DNA of 64,000 nt from Neurospora crassa OR74A (GCF_000182925.2 NC_026506.1:1550001-1614000), one strand, 5' to 3'; shown: positions 1 through 14,473, numbered from the stretch's first letter. Translations and numbers: made by a program. Notes: generated by a model not told the origin, from the sequence alone.

Positions 1-115
1 CGCTTGCTTCCCGCTGTCCACATCCCGTCGCCGTTCGTTGACCTCAGTCACCTTGTCCGATTTTCAATTTGGATGAGAGGCCCCTGGGTGCTTGAGACCC
101 TCGTACAGTAATTTG

Positions 116-122
116 TGAGTCA
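116..122 (+). promoter_or_regulatory. GCN4/CPC1-type element TGAGTCA
   Basis: The palindromic core TGAGTCA sits about 540 bp before the DAHP synthase start codon, inside the longer palindrome GTGAGTCAC. In yeasts and Neurospora this is the binding site of the bZIP activator GCN4/CPC1, which induces amino-acid biosynthesis genes on starvation. The downstream gene is exactly such a target, which makes the match more meaningful than a random 7-mer. Binding is inferred, not shown. Confidence 0.5.
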
Positions 123-657
123 CTACGAGAATAGTTGAAGCTGTACCTTGTTTGGCAATATCTTTTCGTCTTATAAGTAGCCGGACGGAGGCGGTGTTTT
201 CTGCCATCTTTCTCTCCATCCCAAAGTCTCTAGACTGTCCAGTGAATTACCTTAGGCCTGGCCTCATCCGCAAACCCTTTTCGTTAGGAGCTACACTACC
301 TCGCTACTTATTGTGCCTTCCATCCGCTCACCTTGGCTTCGGTGGCTGCAGAATTTCTTTGTTATTGACTCCCCCTTCCACCCCATTCCCACTAACGCCT
401 TCCTTGTCGCCTCCGACCAGGCCAATCACATTGTCCAATCATACGTTTGCCAACAGGGTCTTGCCTGCCTTTAATTCGCCCTCACCTGGACTTTAAGCTC
501 CTTCCTCTGCCGAGATTCTTTCCTCTCGACCTTGCCAAGCAAAAGTCAAATCACCTCCGTCGACCAGAGTCATTCCTGAACTCAGTTTTCTTGACAGCCT
601 CACCTCTCGACTTCTCTTTTTACACAATCACGGTTCAACTCACATTCCACTGCAACC

Positions 658-2068
<1,411 letters not shown>

Positions 2069-3268
2069 AGGTTTTCTTCCGAAGAGAGGGATGAAACTGG
2101 GGTTAGAGAGGCAGCAATGCAGGGAGAGCTGTACCAAGAGACTGTGCAGTGGATACCGCATGTGATGCAGCCTGATGATATCGAGGAGCTGCCCCATCCG
2201 TGCGAACAGTTCTGAAGGCATTCAAAAGGAAAACGGGTCATTAAAAGTTCTTGCTTGTAGTTTCACATATGGCGGGGAACCAAAAACAGACACGGCCATG
2301 GAGTCAGCGGCGAGCAGTAGGAATAGCATCAATGCCTACCAAGACCTTCGAGAAGCATACATATTGATACCCATATTGTCTGAACCTCTATTCTCTCTTC
2401 GTTTCGCAGAACGGAGCCAGCTCAGGTCATTGTCAATGAGAGATTGCGCGGCTCTATCGCAACAACAGTGCGTTGTTCCAAGTTCTATACTAAGATGAAG
2501 GCTTCAGTTTGATCAGTATCTTTCTGCTCACGCGTAGGTAGTCTAAAGTTCCCTTCTCCTAATGTAAGAAGGCCTTGTCTATCCTGCTATGTCGGGCTTT
2601 AACGCGTGCTGTAATCCAAGTGTTCGGCATATGTTGCAATGACTCTGGCCCAACTACACTTGGTTGCCAGAGGGTCGCTTCGAGACCTTCATGTACTAAA
2701 CAACAAATCCAAACAGCTTGGTATACTGCACGTTAAAGTTGGGGACCAAGATCATACGGTTCATGCAGCGGCTCTTGACCAGAACAGAAGGATCATGTGA
2801 GATCAACATCGGATCATCTAGGTGTCTCTTGCTCTCAGTGAACGTCTTTTTTGAAAAGTTACCTTTACCTGTCGGTATGTATGTGATCTCGCTATGCGAC
2901 CTGATCAGAAGCGCAATGTCCACATCGTCCTCACTCTCAGAGAGCAGTGAGTTCAGATAAGCCACATCGTTCACGGCTTAAAGCTCTTGAGCTAGTCCAC
3001 CCGTGCCCTTTCAGCTCAGATCCTGAGAAGGAGGTATAACTAAGCAGCACACCTCAGCCGGCTCAGACAGATCTCCGATAGACCCAAAGTCATGAGGATG
3101 TTATATTATTCCGTAGCATATTTGCACTTCGATCACTCGCTTCACGAACCAGTCCACGCGCACGCTCAGGCTCATGGTAAAAACCCAATCCATAACCCAT
3201 AACGCCCCACACAAACCATGAAAAGACATAACATTTCATCATCTCCCCATCTTACAATTTGACCGAGT
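2069..3268. other. Intergenic region, no gene seen
   Basis: It contains the 3' end of the DAHP synthase transcript and the 3' flank of the convergent gene. Only short open frames under 110 codons occur, without protein-like composition. I see nothing else. Confidence 0.5.
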
Positions 3269-4104
3269 TCAGCGCCCTTCCCCTCCAAGGGGACTATATG
3301 CCCCCTGTCCTGTACCTCCTTCTCCTTCTCCTCTTCCTCCTCGCCCTTGCCCTCCTGCTCCCCCGCTGAAAGCCCTCCTGAATAACCCCCCTCCAATCCC
3401 TCCCAAGCCACCAGCACCAGCACCGGCATTCCCACCGGCTCTACTGCCTCCAATACCACCAGTCCCCCCAAGACCACCCATCAATCCCGACCTCCCCGAC
3501 CTCCCCCCGGCACCTCCTCCCCCTCCTCCAAAGCCAGACACCCGTCCTTTCTCCAAAACCCTCCTCACCCCCGCCCATCCCAGCAGTCCCGCCGTGCTCA
3601 AAATGAACCCCCACACAATGATCTCGTCCTTCCTGCTATCTCGCTGAAAACAGGTCGTCGTCACGTCCTTCTCTTCGGCGTCTTTGCAGATCGGCAGGTT
3701 GTATTGCAGGCAGAAGGCGCGGTTGCATTGAGTGCAGGAAGACGAGGCTGCGCGTTTGGATCCACCGAGATGGAGAAATTGTGATTGATCGTTCGGGGAC
3801 CGTGGGCTGTTTGGAGGGGATGCGGTGGCGGTCATGGTCGCGGTGGGTTTGGACGGTGGTGGTTGTTGAGGATTGTTGTTGGCTGGGTCATCGGGTTGAG
3901 GGCCGAGACGGATTATGGTGCTGTTGGAGAAGCAGGTGCATTTACAGAAGGTTGGGGCGGCTGTGGTGAGGAGGAAGATAGGTGTTAGTAAAGTAGGTTC
4001 CATGGGAGATGGGAAGACACGGCAAGGCAAGAGGGAAACGTACAGGCGCTGACGAGGGAGAGAAGGGAGAGGACGAAGATGGTCAAGATGTGTATTCGCG
4101 CCAT
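3269..4104 (-). CDS. Cysteine-rich signal-peptide protein with one membrane span and Gly-rich tail
   Basis: Two exons (4104-4044 and 3960-3269) encode 250 residues. Exon 1 codes for a classic signal peptide (MARIHILTIFVLSLLSLVSA). The intron starts GTACGT and ends CACAG, and splicing gives the continuation SAPTFCKCTCFSNSTIIRL. A lumenal domain carries CKCTCF, CTQCNRAFC and further cysteines (C-x-C and C-x2-C spacing). It is followed by a hydrophobic segment, IIVWGFILSTAGLLGWAG, that should span the membrane. The last 90 residues are a low-complexity Gly/Arg-rich tail. The layout (signal peptide, Cys-rich lumenal part, single helix, cytosolic tail) recalls small secretory-pathway membrane proteins of the TMEM9 kind, but I do not recognise the family and assign no function. 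Confidence 0.8.
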
Positions 4105-4737
4105 TGATGTTGGTTGATTATGTGATGGTAGATATTAATAAGGCTGTATACAGTAATAAGGTTCACGAAGCGTTATCGGCGCATTGGTTTCGTTGAATGG
4201 AGGTTGTCAGCTTGGAAGATCGAAGATCTTCGGTTGAAACTGCTTGGTCGCAACTAATCGATCTCGGCGGCCGCGCGCAGGCCGGTCGGAGGGCTGATTG
4301 ACCGGGCCCTTGGGGACGGCAAAATCGGAGACTGGTGTATCGGACGGAAGTTGTCCGGGCGGCCTGTCGGATCGTTGGTGGTTCGGCGCAAACAATGGGT
4401 GAGAGAGCTCCGTCGATCACATTGCGGGAAGCGGCCGGCGGGGGTGGCAGGGCCGCAAGGGTCGAGGTAGGTAATCAGTGGTTCGGTTGAGTCGATCGCA
4501 AATGCCAAGCCATTTCTTTCAGTTTGCCTGCCGCCTGCCTTGATGCGCCACACTAGCATCCGTGGCAGGTGCCTGGTCATTCAGCAGCAGCCGCCACATT
4601 CCTGGTTCCACTCAAACCAGCCAGCTCCACCAGAAATTTTACTCGTGCACAGACCATCAGCACCTGTCTCCCAAGGGTATAAGAAGTCCTCCACCCCATC
4701 ACTCTTCTTAGACTTTTCTTTTCTCCTTTTTTTCTTC
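4105..4737. other. Divergent promoter region between membrane-protein gene and U6
   Basis: It serves as upstream DNA for both the minus-strand gene ending its 5' side at 4104 and the U6 gene at 4738. It includes a GC-rich stretch around 4250-4460 and a TATA-like TATAAG at 4678-4683, about 60 bp before U6. No convincing coding sequence is visible. Confidence 0.4.
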
Positions 4738-4840
4738 GCCCTTCGGGGCAATTTGGTCAATTTGAAACGATACAGAGAAGATTAGCATGGCCCCTGCACT
4801 AAGGATGACACGCTACTCAAAGAGACGCTACCAATTTTTT
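4738..4840 (+). ncRNA. U6: U6 spliceosomal snRNA
   Basis: The sequence opens with a 5' hairpin (GCCC-UUCG-GGGC, 4738-4749) and continues with the near-universal U6 core. It contains the ACAGAGA box at 4772-4778 that pairs with the 5' splice site, followed by the AGC triad (AUUAGCAUGG) and GGCCCCUGC...AAGGAUGACACGC, which pairs with U4 and forms the internal stem-loop. Transcription should end in the run of 11 T (4835-4845), as for RNA polymerase III. The gene is uninterrupted, unlike the intron-bearing U6 of fission yeast. The exact 5' end is inferred from the hairpin and may be off by a few bases. Confidence 0.95.
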
Positions 4841-4845
4841 TTTTT

Positions 4846-5858
4846 CACTTTGCTTCCCAGCTCAAGGGTTGGGACATTGGGAAGAAAAGTCTTTTAGATT
4901 ATCTTTCGCTGGTGGATGAAGTTTGAAGTCGTCACTTGGTTGAAATCCTGTTTGACTGCTAACTCTGTCTCGCAGCGCTGGCTCACTGTTGCGACAAGTT
5001 GAAATCGCATCTCACGCTATGCTGAAATCATCGCGACATCATCGTCAAAAATTTCCCATCCGACAGGTTCATTTGCCGCACACCGTCCTCTTATGCCACT
5101 ACTACTGGATGTCCTCGCATGAGCGTCTAACCACACCATGGCATGTTTCGCACATCCTCCCGTTGTTAGCGCAGTCAGTCGTCTCTGTCCCAGTTGCGAT
5201 TGCCTTCACTTTTTCGTCTGCTGTGATACCGTACTCAGCTTGTGACTACAAAAGTATCAAGACGAGAATTGGACGACAACTTACACCTACATATAATACA
5301 TGCGCTTGTCCCTGACAATATTGACGAGACCTTTAACTTTATACCTGGGGTATACTGTTACTACACATCCAAGCGTCTTTATTGCGCCTTTTAACTTCAT
5401 ATCTACACATTTCCTGGATAGGAATATCCCAAAGGGACTCGAGCCGGCGTGTTTTCGAACTATTATAAATTAGAATCCCTATTACAATCCTGCAATAACC
5501 ATCCGTACCTATGACGAGTGGTATCGGACTGGTTCAGCTCAACCAATTGATTAACGCCCGCTAAGCACAGGTCTCGTCTGTTATAGAAGACGAGATGCGA
5601 TAAGCCATCCGCAAACCCTGGGTATCGTGTCCGCCTTCAAAGCCAGTCAAACAAAAGAAATTTTGCCGCTCCAAACGCCCCTGACAATGCCGTGAACTCT
5701 CCATCGATCTTGCGAGGACCCCTACAAAACTCCCCTCGCCTCCAAACCTCCTTGTCATTCGCACTCTGGTTCACTCCCTCTGATTTCAGAACCATGTCCG
5801 CCACCAGTAAGCGGCGAAACCACTCTGACAAGGCGCTGAATGATCTCGACGTCGATCC
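4846..5858. other. Intergenic region after U6
   Basis: Apart from the B-box-like motif at 4938, it holds only short open frames without protein-like character. The right end is the 3' flank of the MFS gene. Confidence 0.4.
4938..4948 (+). promoter_or_regulatory. Possible downstream B-box for U6
   Basis: GGTTGAAATCC matches the Pol III B-box consensus GGTTCRANNCC at all constrained positions but one. It lies about 95 bp after the U6 terminator. In budding yeast SNR6 a TFIIIC-binding B-box sits about 120 bp past the terminator, so the spacing is suggestive. It is an isolated short match. Confidence 0.3.
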
Positions 5859-8005
5859 CTAAGCCAGACCAGCAGTAGCACTCATTCGACTCAACCTTCG
5901 CTCAGCCTTTGTAGTCCCATTGGCAAGAGGACTGGGCGTGGGACTGACGTTGGACTCGGCAAAGTCAGCCGTGGCACTCGTTCGGCTCGCTCTCCGTTCT
6001 GCCTTTGCAGACGCAGTGGCAGGAGGACTGGGCATCGGGCCCTGATTGGCGTTGCCAAGGGAATTGTTGTCGTTAAAGCTGGTACTGGTATTTGCCCTCG
6101 CAGGCGTACCAGGCATACCCTTACGAAGCTTGTTCGTCTCCTTATCCGACGACATTCCAAACCAATTCTTCTTCATGCTCGTCTTCCTGATATCCGTCCA
6201 ACCCAGGAAGAAGGCAGTCAATACCGCGAGCACACCAAAGCCGGCCGCCAGGTAAAACACGTTGTGGACGCCCTCTAGGTAAGCGCGCATGACGTACTTC
6301 AAGAGGTCTCCCATCTTCATCAGCTTTTCGCGGTCCTCCGGCTTGGGACTCAGGCCAATAGTGCCGTTGTTGATCAGCACCTCAACTTCCTCGCGGGACA
6401 AGCGGCGCTCCAGGGCCATGGTGATGGAGTGCGCGAAGATGTTGTTGGCAAAGGCAAGGACGAGGGCGGTGCCGAGCATTTGGGTGAACATAAGCAGGGT
6501 GATGGCGATGGTGGTGTCGATTGGGTGCATGTTGGCTGTCTGGACGGCGATGGTGGGCATTTGCGTGCCGAAGCCGCGGCCGGCACCGTTGATCAGTTGG
6601 TAAACGGCGATAATGCCGAAGTGGGTGCCGCTGTCGATCGTGGACATGAGACCGCAGCTGACGGAGCAGAGAATGCCTGCGGTGACGGCGTAGGGGATTA
6701 TGTAACCGGTTCTCTCGACTGGAAAGTAACCAACTTGTTAGCATTGTTAGCGAATTAGGGAGATCAGAGAGTATGACTTACCCAAGAAACCTCCGGCGAT
6801 GCCAAAGAACAGCTGAGCGCCAAAGCCGGGCAACAGTTCCAGACCGCTGATGGTGGGCGTCTTTCCCTGAACCGACTGGAAGAAGATGGGGAGAAAAAAA
6901 GACATGCAGTACACCGTTGTCATGATGAACCACTGTGTCAAGGCGCTGGCCCAAACGACGCGCTTTGTCATGGTGGTGACTGGCAGCAGAGCATTGTCGC
7001 CCTTCCTGTAGTTCCAATATCCCCAAACACCGAAGAGCAGAACAGAACCGCACAGCGATCCGAGAATTGCGCCACTACTCCAGGAGAAAGGCCCGCTAAG
7101 CTGGGCGGTGGTGAGAACCCAGACGAACAGGAAAACGGCGGGAGCCAGAAGTGCAAAGCCGAGGAGGTCGAATTCGCGGTGCAACCTCCTGAGAACCCTC
7201 CACGGATGAGGCTTCTCAATCTGCTCCGGAACCTGCATGAACATGACCGGGAAGAATAAGACCATACCGACTCTGAGGTTGATCTTGAAGCAAGCGCGCC
7301 ATCCATCCTTGGTGTGTTGTGTCAACAGTCCTCCAAAGAGCGGTCCCGCTCCAACACCCATCTGAGCAAAGGCAATGACGCAACCAATGACGGACGCACG
7401 GCGCCTAGGGCTGGTGATGGCGGTGATAATTGTGAGACCGCCGTTCCAGATGCCGCCCGCTCCAAGACCCATGACCGCTCGGCCTGCAATCAGCATACCC
7501 GAAGTTTGCGCTGCCCTGCAGATGTAGGATCCAACCATGAAGATGAGAAGGAAGAAGTTGAAGGTCCATTTGGTGCTGAAACGGGTGTAGATCTTGCTGG
7601 TCAAAGGCAAGACGCAGGCATTGGCGAGCTGAAAGGCAGTCGCATACCAAGCTACGTTCTCTATGCTCTTGAATTCGGTTGAGATAGTTGGAATCTTCGG
7701 CAGCGTTAGCGCTTTGAGTCTAGGTATGAAGGAAGCGCAGAGAGACTTACGGCGGTGGAGAGAATGGAGGTATCGAGGATCATCAGGAAAGCCGCAACCG
7801 TAACGCAGATAAGAGCCACCCAGAAGTTGACGCAGGGTACCCATCTGAGCAAAGTTGTCGAAGCCTGTGAGAGAACGCTCATGCGATTGGCGTTGCGCGC
7901 AGTTCGGTCCTGAGGCGGACGCTCTTCAACGGGAACGTCGACCAGTTCCACCTCGTCCATCGATGAGGATGGCGCCGGTTTGGCGCGCGGCGTAAAGGGC
8001 GTCAT
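5859..8005 (-). CDS. MFS drug/toxin exporter, DHA2-like (14-TM type)
   Basis: Three exons (8005-7751, 7694-6782, 6718-5859) encode 675 residues; both introns have GTAAGT donors. The protein starts with a charged cytosolic stretch (MTPFTPRAKPAPSSS), followed by a helix WVALICVTVAAFLMILDTSI and the typical first loop STAIPTISTEF, formed across intron 1. Then come a GRAVMGLGAGGIWNGG motif-A/C-like region, many further hydrophobic helices, and a 110-residue hydrophilic tail rich in Ser/Ala/Pro. Such pumps sit in the plasma or vacuolar membrane and export drugs, toxins or metabolites by proton antiport. An in-frame upstream ATG at 8074 is less likely because the preceding residues are atypical. 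No biosynthetic cluster surrounds it, so the substrate is unknown. Confidence 0.9.
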
Positions 8006-10855
8006 GGTCAATCTTCTGATAGCATCCGGATACGAACAATACAGCAATTGCGCAACTGAAGTGATATCAGGCAAATGCTGTTAAAAGCGGGAGGGTTCCG
8101 GGATCGCGACGATCGGGGTCGAAATCAGAATTGACAGCAGGGGGCAAAAGCTCGGGAAGAAAAAAGAAAGGTGGCCAAGCCGGCAACCCCGAACTCCCTT
8201 CACTGGACGGAGGTTTTGTCCACGGAGAAAACTTTAGACGACTCCCAGGTCTCCTCCCAATGCTCGTCGCCTCGTGGCCCAAAACCTTAACGGTCCGGTA
8301 GAAGAGCCCGCCAAAATCAGCGGTTTGATATCCGGATGGCCCAGATTCACACAGTGACTGACGCACTTGGCGCCGTTTCAAAACGCACATTGGCCTTATG
8401 TAACCAAAAAGCAAGGTGGCCCAGAATCAATCAAAATATGTGATGACTTGGAAGCCGTTAGCAAAAACATGGCCATGGACAGGGGGCAGAAGCAGCAAGC
8501 TGGACGTCTGGGAGATCTCCCTGATATCTCCGGGGGGGCTTGGAACCCGATAATAGTCGGAAGCATCGGTTTTGCAGACAGGCATAAACAATTAAACCAT
8601 GATGCTCAACCCTGTTTGCTCTCTGCATCGTTCATGGAGACAACGACGGTCGAGCCGATCGGCGAAGGCGCGTCGGTTGACAGTGGGCAGAACGTCGACG
8701 TGCTTCACTTGAAACGCTTGGACGTTAGTAGCTGCCCTCCAACCATCCATAGTGTCCATCCCTCATGAAGATAAGCGCGACATCGCGTATAGGTCTCTCT
8801 TGGCTGAGAAGTCGGCGATTGTCGCAAGGCTCCAGACGGCGTAATCCAGGTTCCAGAAAACACGAGGGGTGTCACGCAAGACGTAGCACTCCTACGTGAG
8901 AATAAAGTCATAAAATCAATTGAAGCTGAGGCAAGCATCAGGATGAGGTAGGTAGTCATAAAACATCCAGATCGCAGCGGACAGTCGAAGTCAATGAATG
9001 GCATGGTGTTGATGTGGTGATGGAACGTCGTTGTTGAGTGTGGAGTGATCTTGAGGCTGATGGGCTTCCCGTCCTGCCGTTGCAACCAAACCCCTGTCAA
9101 GTCCATGCCCAGGCGGGCACTGTCACTCAATCCCGGCCCCCACTGATTAGTGGGACCATCACAGTGAGTGGCTCGTGCGCTCCATTGCCGGCCGGCAACG
9201 TTTGCCCTCACCCCATGTCTCCTTGATGACCTGAAAGTAAGATATTGAAGATCAATACAAATAAGTACCATGTTATTACCCTTGATGAAGAATTGGTGAC
9301 CTGCTGAAGTCAAATCACCGGTATCCTCTCCCACCCAGACACTCAAGTCCGAACACATCATCGCAACTCCCAGCACTGAGCACTTGGATCTCTGTGAAGT
9401 TGCTGCTTTTTGGTCTGTCAGGCGAGACTGCATATCCCGGTCATGAGGTTCAAGGTCATGTTCATGTACTAGAGTACAACCTCGTATCTTACGTCGAATG
9501 CCTGGAGACAAAGCCGAATGACACTCAAGAGACTTGACGAACCCTTCCTTTCGGTCAACAATTTCTTCTCAATGTTTCTGTCAATTAAAGGTTCGAGTGA
9601 GCCGAATCCGGCGCCACGACGGCGCCGCCTGTTCAGCTGAGCTGTTGTTATTGTCAATCAAAATGCATGCTGCTTGAGTGACAATTGGTTTGTTCAAAAG
9701 ACTGGACCTCCATGGGTAGGTATAGAACAAGCAATACCTACCTATCTACCCCTGATATCGATATGGGAAAAGCGCCCGCCATTACAAATCCAGTCGCGAG
9801 AGGATTGTCCGGAAGAGGATCGGAGTCTGGACACCGACTGCCCGGCCCCTGTCGTCGAAGAAATGAGGTGAAATCGGCATGGACCGTATGGGCGGATCGC
9901 GCTAGAACAGCCGATGGTGGGCAGGTCGGGTGCCGGTTGGGTTGGCGCCTGGTGGCTGCTGTCCATTAGTGGCAGGTGCCCCTGAAAGTCGATCCCAGGA
10001 AAACACCCGGACCACCTCACCTACATTCCCTTGCAGCGCAACCTGCCCGCCCGTGAACCTTTCTGGCCACCCACCACCCGGGCATCTTCCAGCCATCGCC
10101 ATGATGCCGGCCGGCACGCCCTGGTCTGAGGTCATTTCCCGTTTGGTCCACTTTCACTTGTCCAATTCTGTGTCGTTGACCAGCATTCAGCTTCTCGACT
10201 TTATTGCTTCTGTCGTGTGCTTCGTCATCTCATTTACGGGGCGGCGGGCAGAAGAAGGGGCCTAGTCTAGGGAAAAAAAAGAAAGGCGTCGACGGATTCC
10301 CGATATCGAGTCCTCCGGTGCCAGCCCTGATACTACCTTACCTACCTTACCCTACATGTCTATCTCTATCCCGCGATCTCCTATTCTCGAGACACAACCT
10401 TCTCCTTCCTCCCCAGTCACTCACATCATTTGGCATCAACTTGCCCCTTGCTAAGCTTCATTTACTTGCTATTTTTGCTTTGCTATCATTCTGACTTACA
10501 CATCGCTACATATTCTTGCTTCTTCTTGGTACCTAGTGCCTCGGCCTGTTGGACACTGCCTACCTACTATCCAGCGATACCGAGCTCTCCACCCAACCTT
10601 CTGCACAACATCCTGCATCCGCCCTTGCATGAGTGCCGGTTCAGGTTGCGACTGCATGAGTCCGCATCGTCTGCCATCCAAGGAACGCCAGGAACCTTCC
10701 CCGTTGACAAGCACGACCCTTGTCTTAAAAGACTTGTTCTCGACCAATCCTTATGCACTAGGCTTTCGTACCTAGTGTAGGTACTCGACAAACCAACTCC
10801 TCGAACGAGAACTTGCACTCCACCGAGCTCGGCCCAGCGATACATCATCGTCAAG
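8006..10855. other. Long intergenic region with promoters on both sides
   Basis: This 2.8-kb stretch lies between two divergently transcribed genes and presumably holds both promoters and the LRR-gene leader (pyrimidine-rich around 10300-10520). A minus-strand open frame at 8705-9511 lacks convincing protein character and is not called. Confidence 0.4.
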
Positions 10856-13800
10856 ATGGAGAACAACTCGCAACCCCCCAGCTCCCAGCCCAGACCTAGT
10901 GGTCTTCCTCGGCCGTCGAGACTCCCAGTTCCCGGCCAGTCCAGGCTACCCGTCCCACGATCGACCTCGCTCCGGAAATCGCCATCCCAGGAATCCCTGC
11001 CCGCGGACTCTGGCCCAGCTGGAACCTCGTTGCAAAGCCCGAGACTTCGATCTACCACTTCCCGCGACCAATTGACTTCGACCACCACGTCGAGGAGGCC
11101 CCAGTCCATGCTCATTGCGCCTTCGAAGGTTGTTTCGTCTGCCAACTGTGCCCGCGCTGCTTCACGCCAGGGACAATCCCAAGTACCTGCGAGCACTACA
11201 AGGACAACAAATCGACACAGCACCTATATTTCCCCCTCGTCGTCGAGAGCCTCCATTGTGGCATCTTCCGTTGCCACTTCTCGGACGAGCCAGATATCAC
11301 AAACGCTAGCATCCAGACGACAGTCCGCATACCAGCCCTTCTCGGCGTCCACAGGCAGCCATGCTTTGCACGATACCGAGTCGATAGTTTCTGATGACAG
11401 CCCAACTTCTGCAGTCAGGTCAAACTCGACGTTGATAGAGAGGACGATCGAGACCTTGTCTCAGTTGCCCTCTTCGCCATCAGTGAGGGGGAAATCCGCT
11501 GCTTCTTTCTATAGCGATGGGATACCCAAGGGAAGAACTTCGTCAAGACCAACGAGTAGGCTTTCTCGACCAGGATCAAGTCATCAATCACATGAGTCTC
11601 TCGGTGCTTCGTCCAACCATGGGAGCAGGCCTGGCTCACGGCTGGATAGTGAGGATGATGGCTCCAGCTTCCACGGAACGTATGGTTCTTTGAGGCCACG
11701 ACAGGGCATCCAATCATTCAATGCGCCAGCGGCGAGGAAAGCCAACCCACGGGCGTCTCGACTGTCTCTTTACGGGGATCTACCGTCATCTGTAACCGAT
11801 AATCAAAGTCCCAGGACACCGAGCACTGAGAAGACGAAACCCACAGCACCGCGCCCCCTAGCCAAGCGAACATCTGTCTATGGCCTCTCAAAGAAGCCAC
11901 CTGTGGCCACTCTGGAGAAGGGGGCACAGGCAGCGGCGCCTAGAAAAGTATCTATGGCGTCGCAAAGGTCGGCGGCGACATCTGTTGAAGGAAGTGTGTC
12001 AGCATCATCTGGAAGCACAGCAACCTCTGCCGATTCGATCGCGTCCTCCCCAGCCCAAACCTACCGGAAAGCCTCATCCACGTTGCGCGAACAGATCGCA
12101 AAAGCGAAGGCTGCGGCCAAGAAAGCTGCAGTTCAGCCAATATCCGAGTCTGCCCCTGCCGTCGGACACAAGTCATCTGGCTTCGGATCTTTTGGCGACG
12201 ATTTGGGCTTTGCTTCGCATCATGATCCTTTCAACCAGCACAAGAATGACCAGTCACAGGCCAAGGTCCTACAGGCACGTTTTGCCACAGCAAGAACTAG
12301 CGGGCGCCTCAACATTGCGGCGATGGGTCTTAAAGAGATCCCGATTGAGGTTCTGGAGATGTATAAGCTTGAGGCTATCGGCGCCACTGGCGGGGCTTGG
12401 GCCGAGTGTGTTGACCTGACCAGATTCGTGGCTGCGGACAATGAGCTTGAGATAATCAGCGATACAATTTTCCCCGATGTTGATCCACAGGAGATGGTGG
12501 ATGATGATGAGGACAGCGAGGGCAACATCTTTGCAGGACTCGAGACTTTGGATCTCCACGGGAATATCCTGGTGACTCTTCCAATGGGTTTGAGGCAACT
12601 TCGCCTGTTGACCTCCCTGAATTTGGTACGTGCTTAGAGATCACCACTCTGTATTGGCTAGTTACTAACTGTTCATTAGTCCTCAAACAGGCTGGCAAAT
12701 AGCTGCTTGGAGGTGGTGTCGCAAATCACCACCCTCAGAGATCTGAAGCTTGGCGGTAACCTCCTCTATGGTGAACTCGACCCTTGCTTTGCGAACTTGG
12801 AGAATCTTGAGATCTTGGACTTGCACGGCAACAACCTCTCTTCGCTCCCTTCCAACTTCGGCAACCTCTCCCGCCTTCGCGTTTTGAATGTGAGCGAAAA
12901 CGCCTTTGCGTCTTTGCCTTTTGCTACTTTGGCGAAAATGCCCTTGACCGAGATCAACGCGCGCAAGAACCAGATCAGCGGTACACTGGTTGATGATTCG
13001 GTCGATTCTCTTCCGTCTCTACAAATCCTGGACGTTTCGTCGAACCAGCTCGTCCGTATTTGCTCCCCGGCAAAGGCCATCACTATGCCTGCCCTGCTCC
13101 AGATCTGCCTCTCCATGAACCGCCTTCAGGATCTGCCCGACATTGGAAGCTGGGCCAAGCTGCATACGATTGCCGCCGATGAGAACAATATCAACTCTGT
13201 TCCGGAAGGTTTTGCCAAACTCAAGCATTTGAAGTCTGTCGATTTCTCAAGTAACGACATCCGTATTATTCCTAACGAGGTGGGACGGATGGAGAACTTG
13301 ATGATGCTGCGCCTCAGCGGTAACCCTCTGCGGGAGAAGAAGTTTAGCACAATTACTACGGAGGAGATGAAGGATATTCTAGCTCTTCGGCTCGAGCCAC
13401 GTGAGGACACTTCTGCCTCCAAGGTGAATTCTCTCCTCGAGGTGTCTTCTGTCTCCGAGGTGGAGGTTGTCAGCCTCAGTGACGCCGGCTTGAAAGGTCC
13501 TGGTGTGAAGGAGCTCACCATTAATACCACTGAGACTTTGCCCAAGACCAAGAAAGCTTCGGTTGGGAACAACGTGTCTAAGCCGAAAGAGGCTATCGTT
13601 ACGAATACCGCCACGTTTGAACACGACCAGTTTATTGATGAAAACGACGATATTGACGACAGCCGATCTGATACGGACCATTACGCGACACCCCCTACTT
13701 CCGCCCGGGCCTCTCCAACTCATTCCCGCTCTCAAACGTTAACGGAGGAGGTCTGGCCCGTTAAGTCCGGTGGAGTTCTTGACCGTTCTGGCACACAATC

Positions 13801-14473
13801 CTCTTCACTCCACCCCGTCATCTCCTCTAGGGTTGCTGCCGAACACAAAGTTTACGAAATCCAGCTTCACCACAACCTCTTTACCACGTTTCCCGAATCG
13901 CTTTCTTTCTTCGCCGCAACTCTGACCCACTTGAACTTGTCACACAACGAACTCGTAGCTGAGAAATACCTCGGAGGACTAAGCGGCAATGATCACCTCG
14001 AACTCCGCGCCCTCAGGGAACTGAACCTTAACCACAACCACATCTCAAGCCTAGAGCCGTTGCTTGCTCACCTGCGTTCCCCAAACTTGCAAAAGTTAGA
14101 TGTCAGTTTCAACCGCATCTCCGCTCTGCCCGCCGGCACCGCTCTTCGCGACACGTGTCCGAATCTCGTCGTCCTTACCATCTCCAACAATCACTTGTCC
14201 GAGCTGGATCCGGAATCGATCAAGGGTATGCATGTGGTGGACGCGGCCAATAACGATATCGCACATCTGAACCCTCGTATCGGACTCCTGGGCGGAAGCG
14301 GTGGGTTGGAGAGGCTGGATGTTAGTGGCAACAGGTTCCGCGTACCAAGGTGGAGCGTTTTGGAGCGCGGGACGGAAGCGACACTCAGGTGGTTGAGAGG
14401 AAGAGTTCCGGCCGCGGAGAAGGCGGCGTGGAGGGGGAAGGAGGGCGGTGATGAGGATTCTGATTTGGATTAA
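10856..14473 (+). CDS. Large leucine-rich-repeat protein
   Basis: Two exons (10856-12625 and 12680-14473) code for 1187 residues; the intron (GTACGT...TTAG) falls inside an LRR, and splicing restores LTSLNLSSNRL. Residues 1-450 are Ser/Pro/Arg/Thr-rich and probably disordered. From about residue 480 come repeats of the LxxLxLxxNxLxxLP type (for example NLENLEILDLHGNNLSSLP). A Ser/Thr/Asp-rich insert of roughly 150 residues (about 830-990) splits them, and a second LRR block with LTHLNLSHNELV and LQKLDVSFNRISALP follows. The end is basic and acidic (GKEGGDEDSDLD). LRRs bind proteins, and the domain order recalls LRRC40-like and fungal polarity or cell-cycle LRR proteins, but no kinase, cyclase or phosphatase domain is visible. 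Function unknown. Confidence 0.9.

Noticed and set aside
4250-4460. GC-rich block upstream of U6 considered as a gene or mobile-element remnant
   Set aside because: The open frames there are short and mutually overlapping on one strand, with no recognisable product or terminal repeats.
8705-9511. A 268-codon minus-strand open frame
   Set aside because: Composition looks random (many His, Thr, Ser, Met without pattern), there is no recognisable domain and no splice context. Could be chance in 50% GC DNA.
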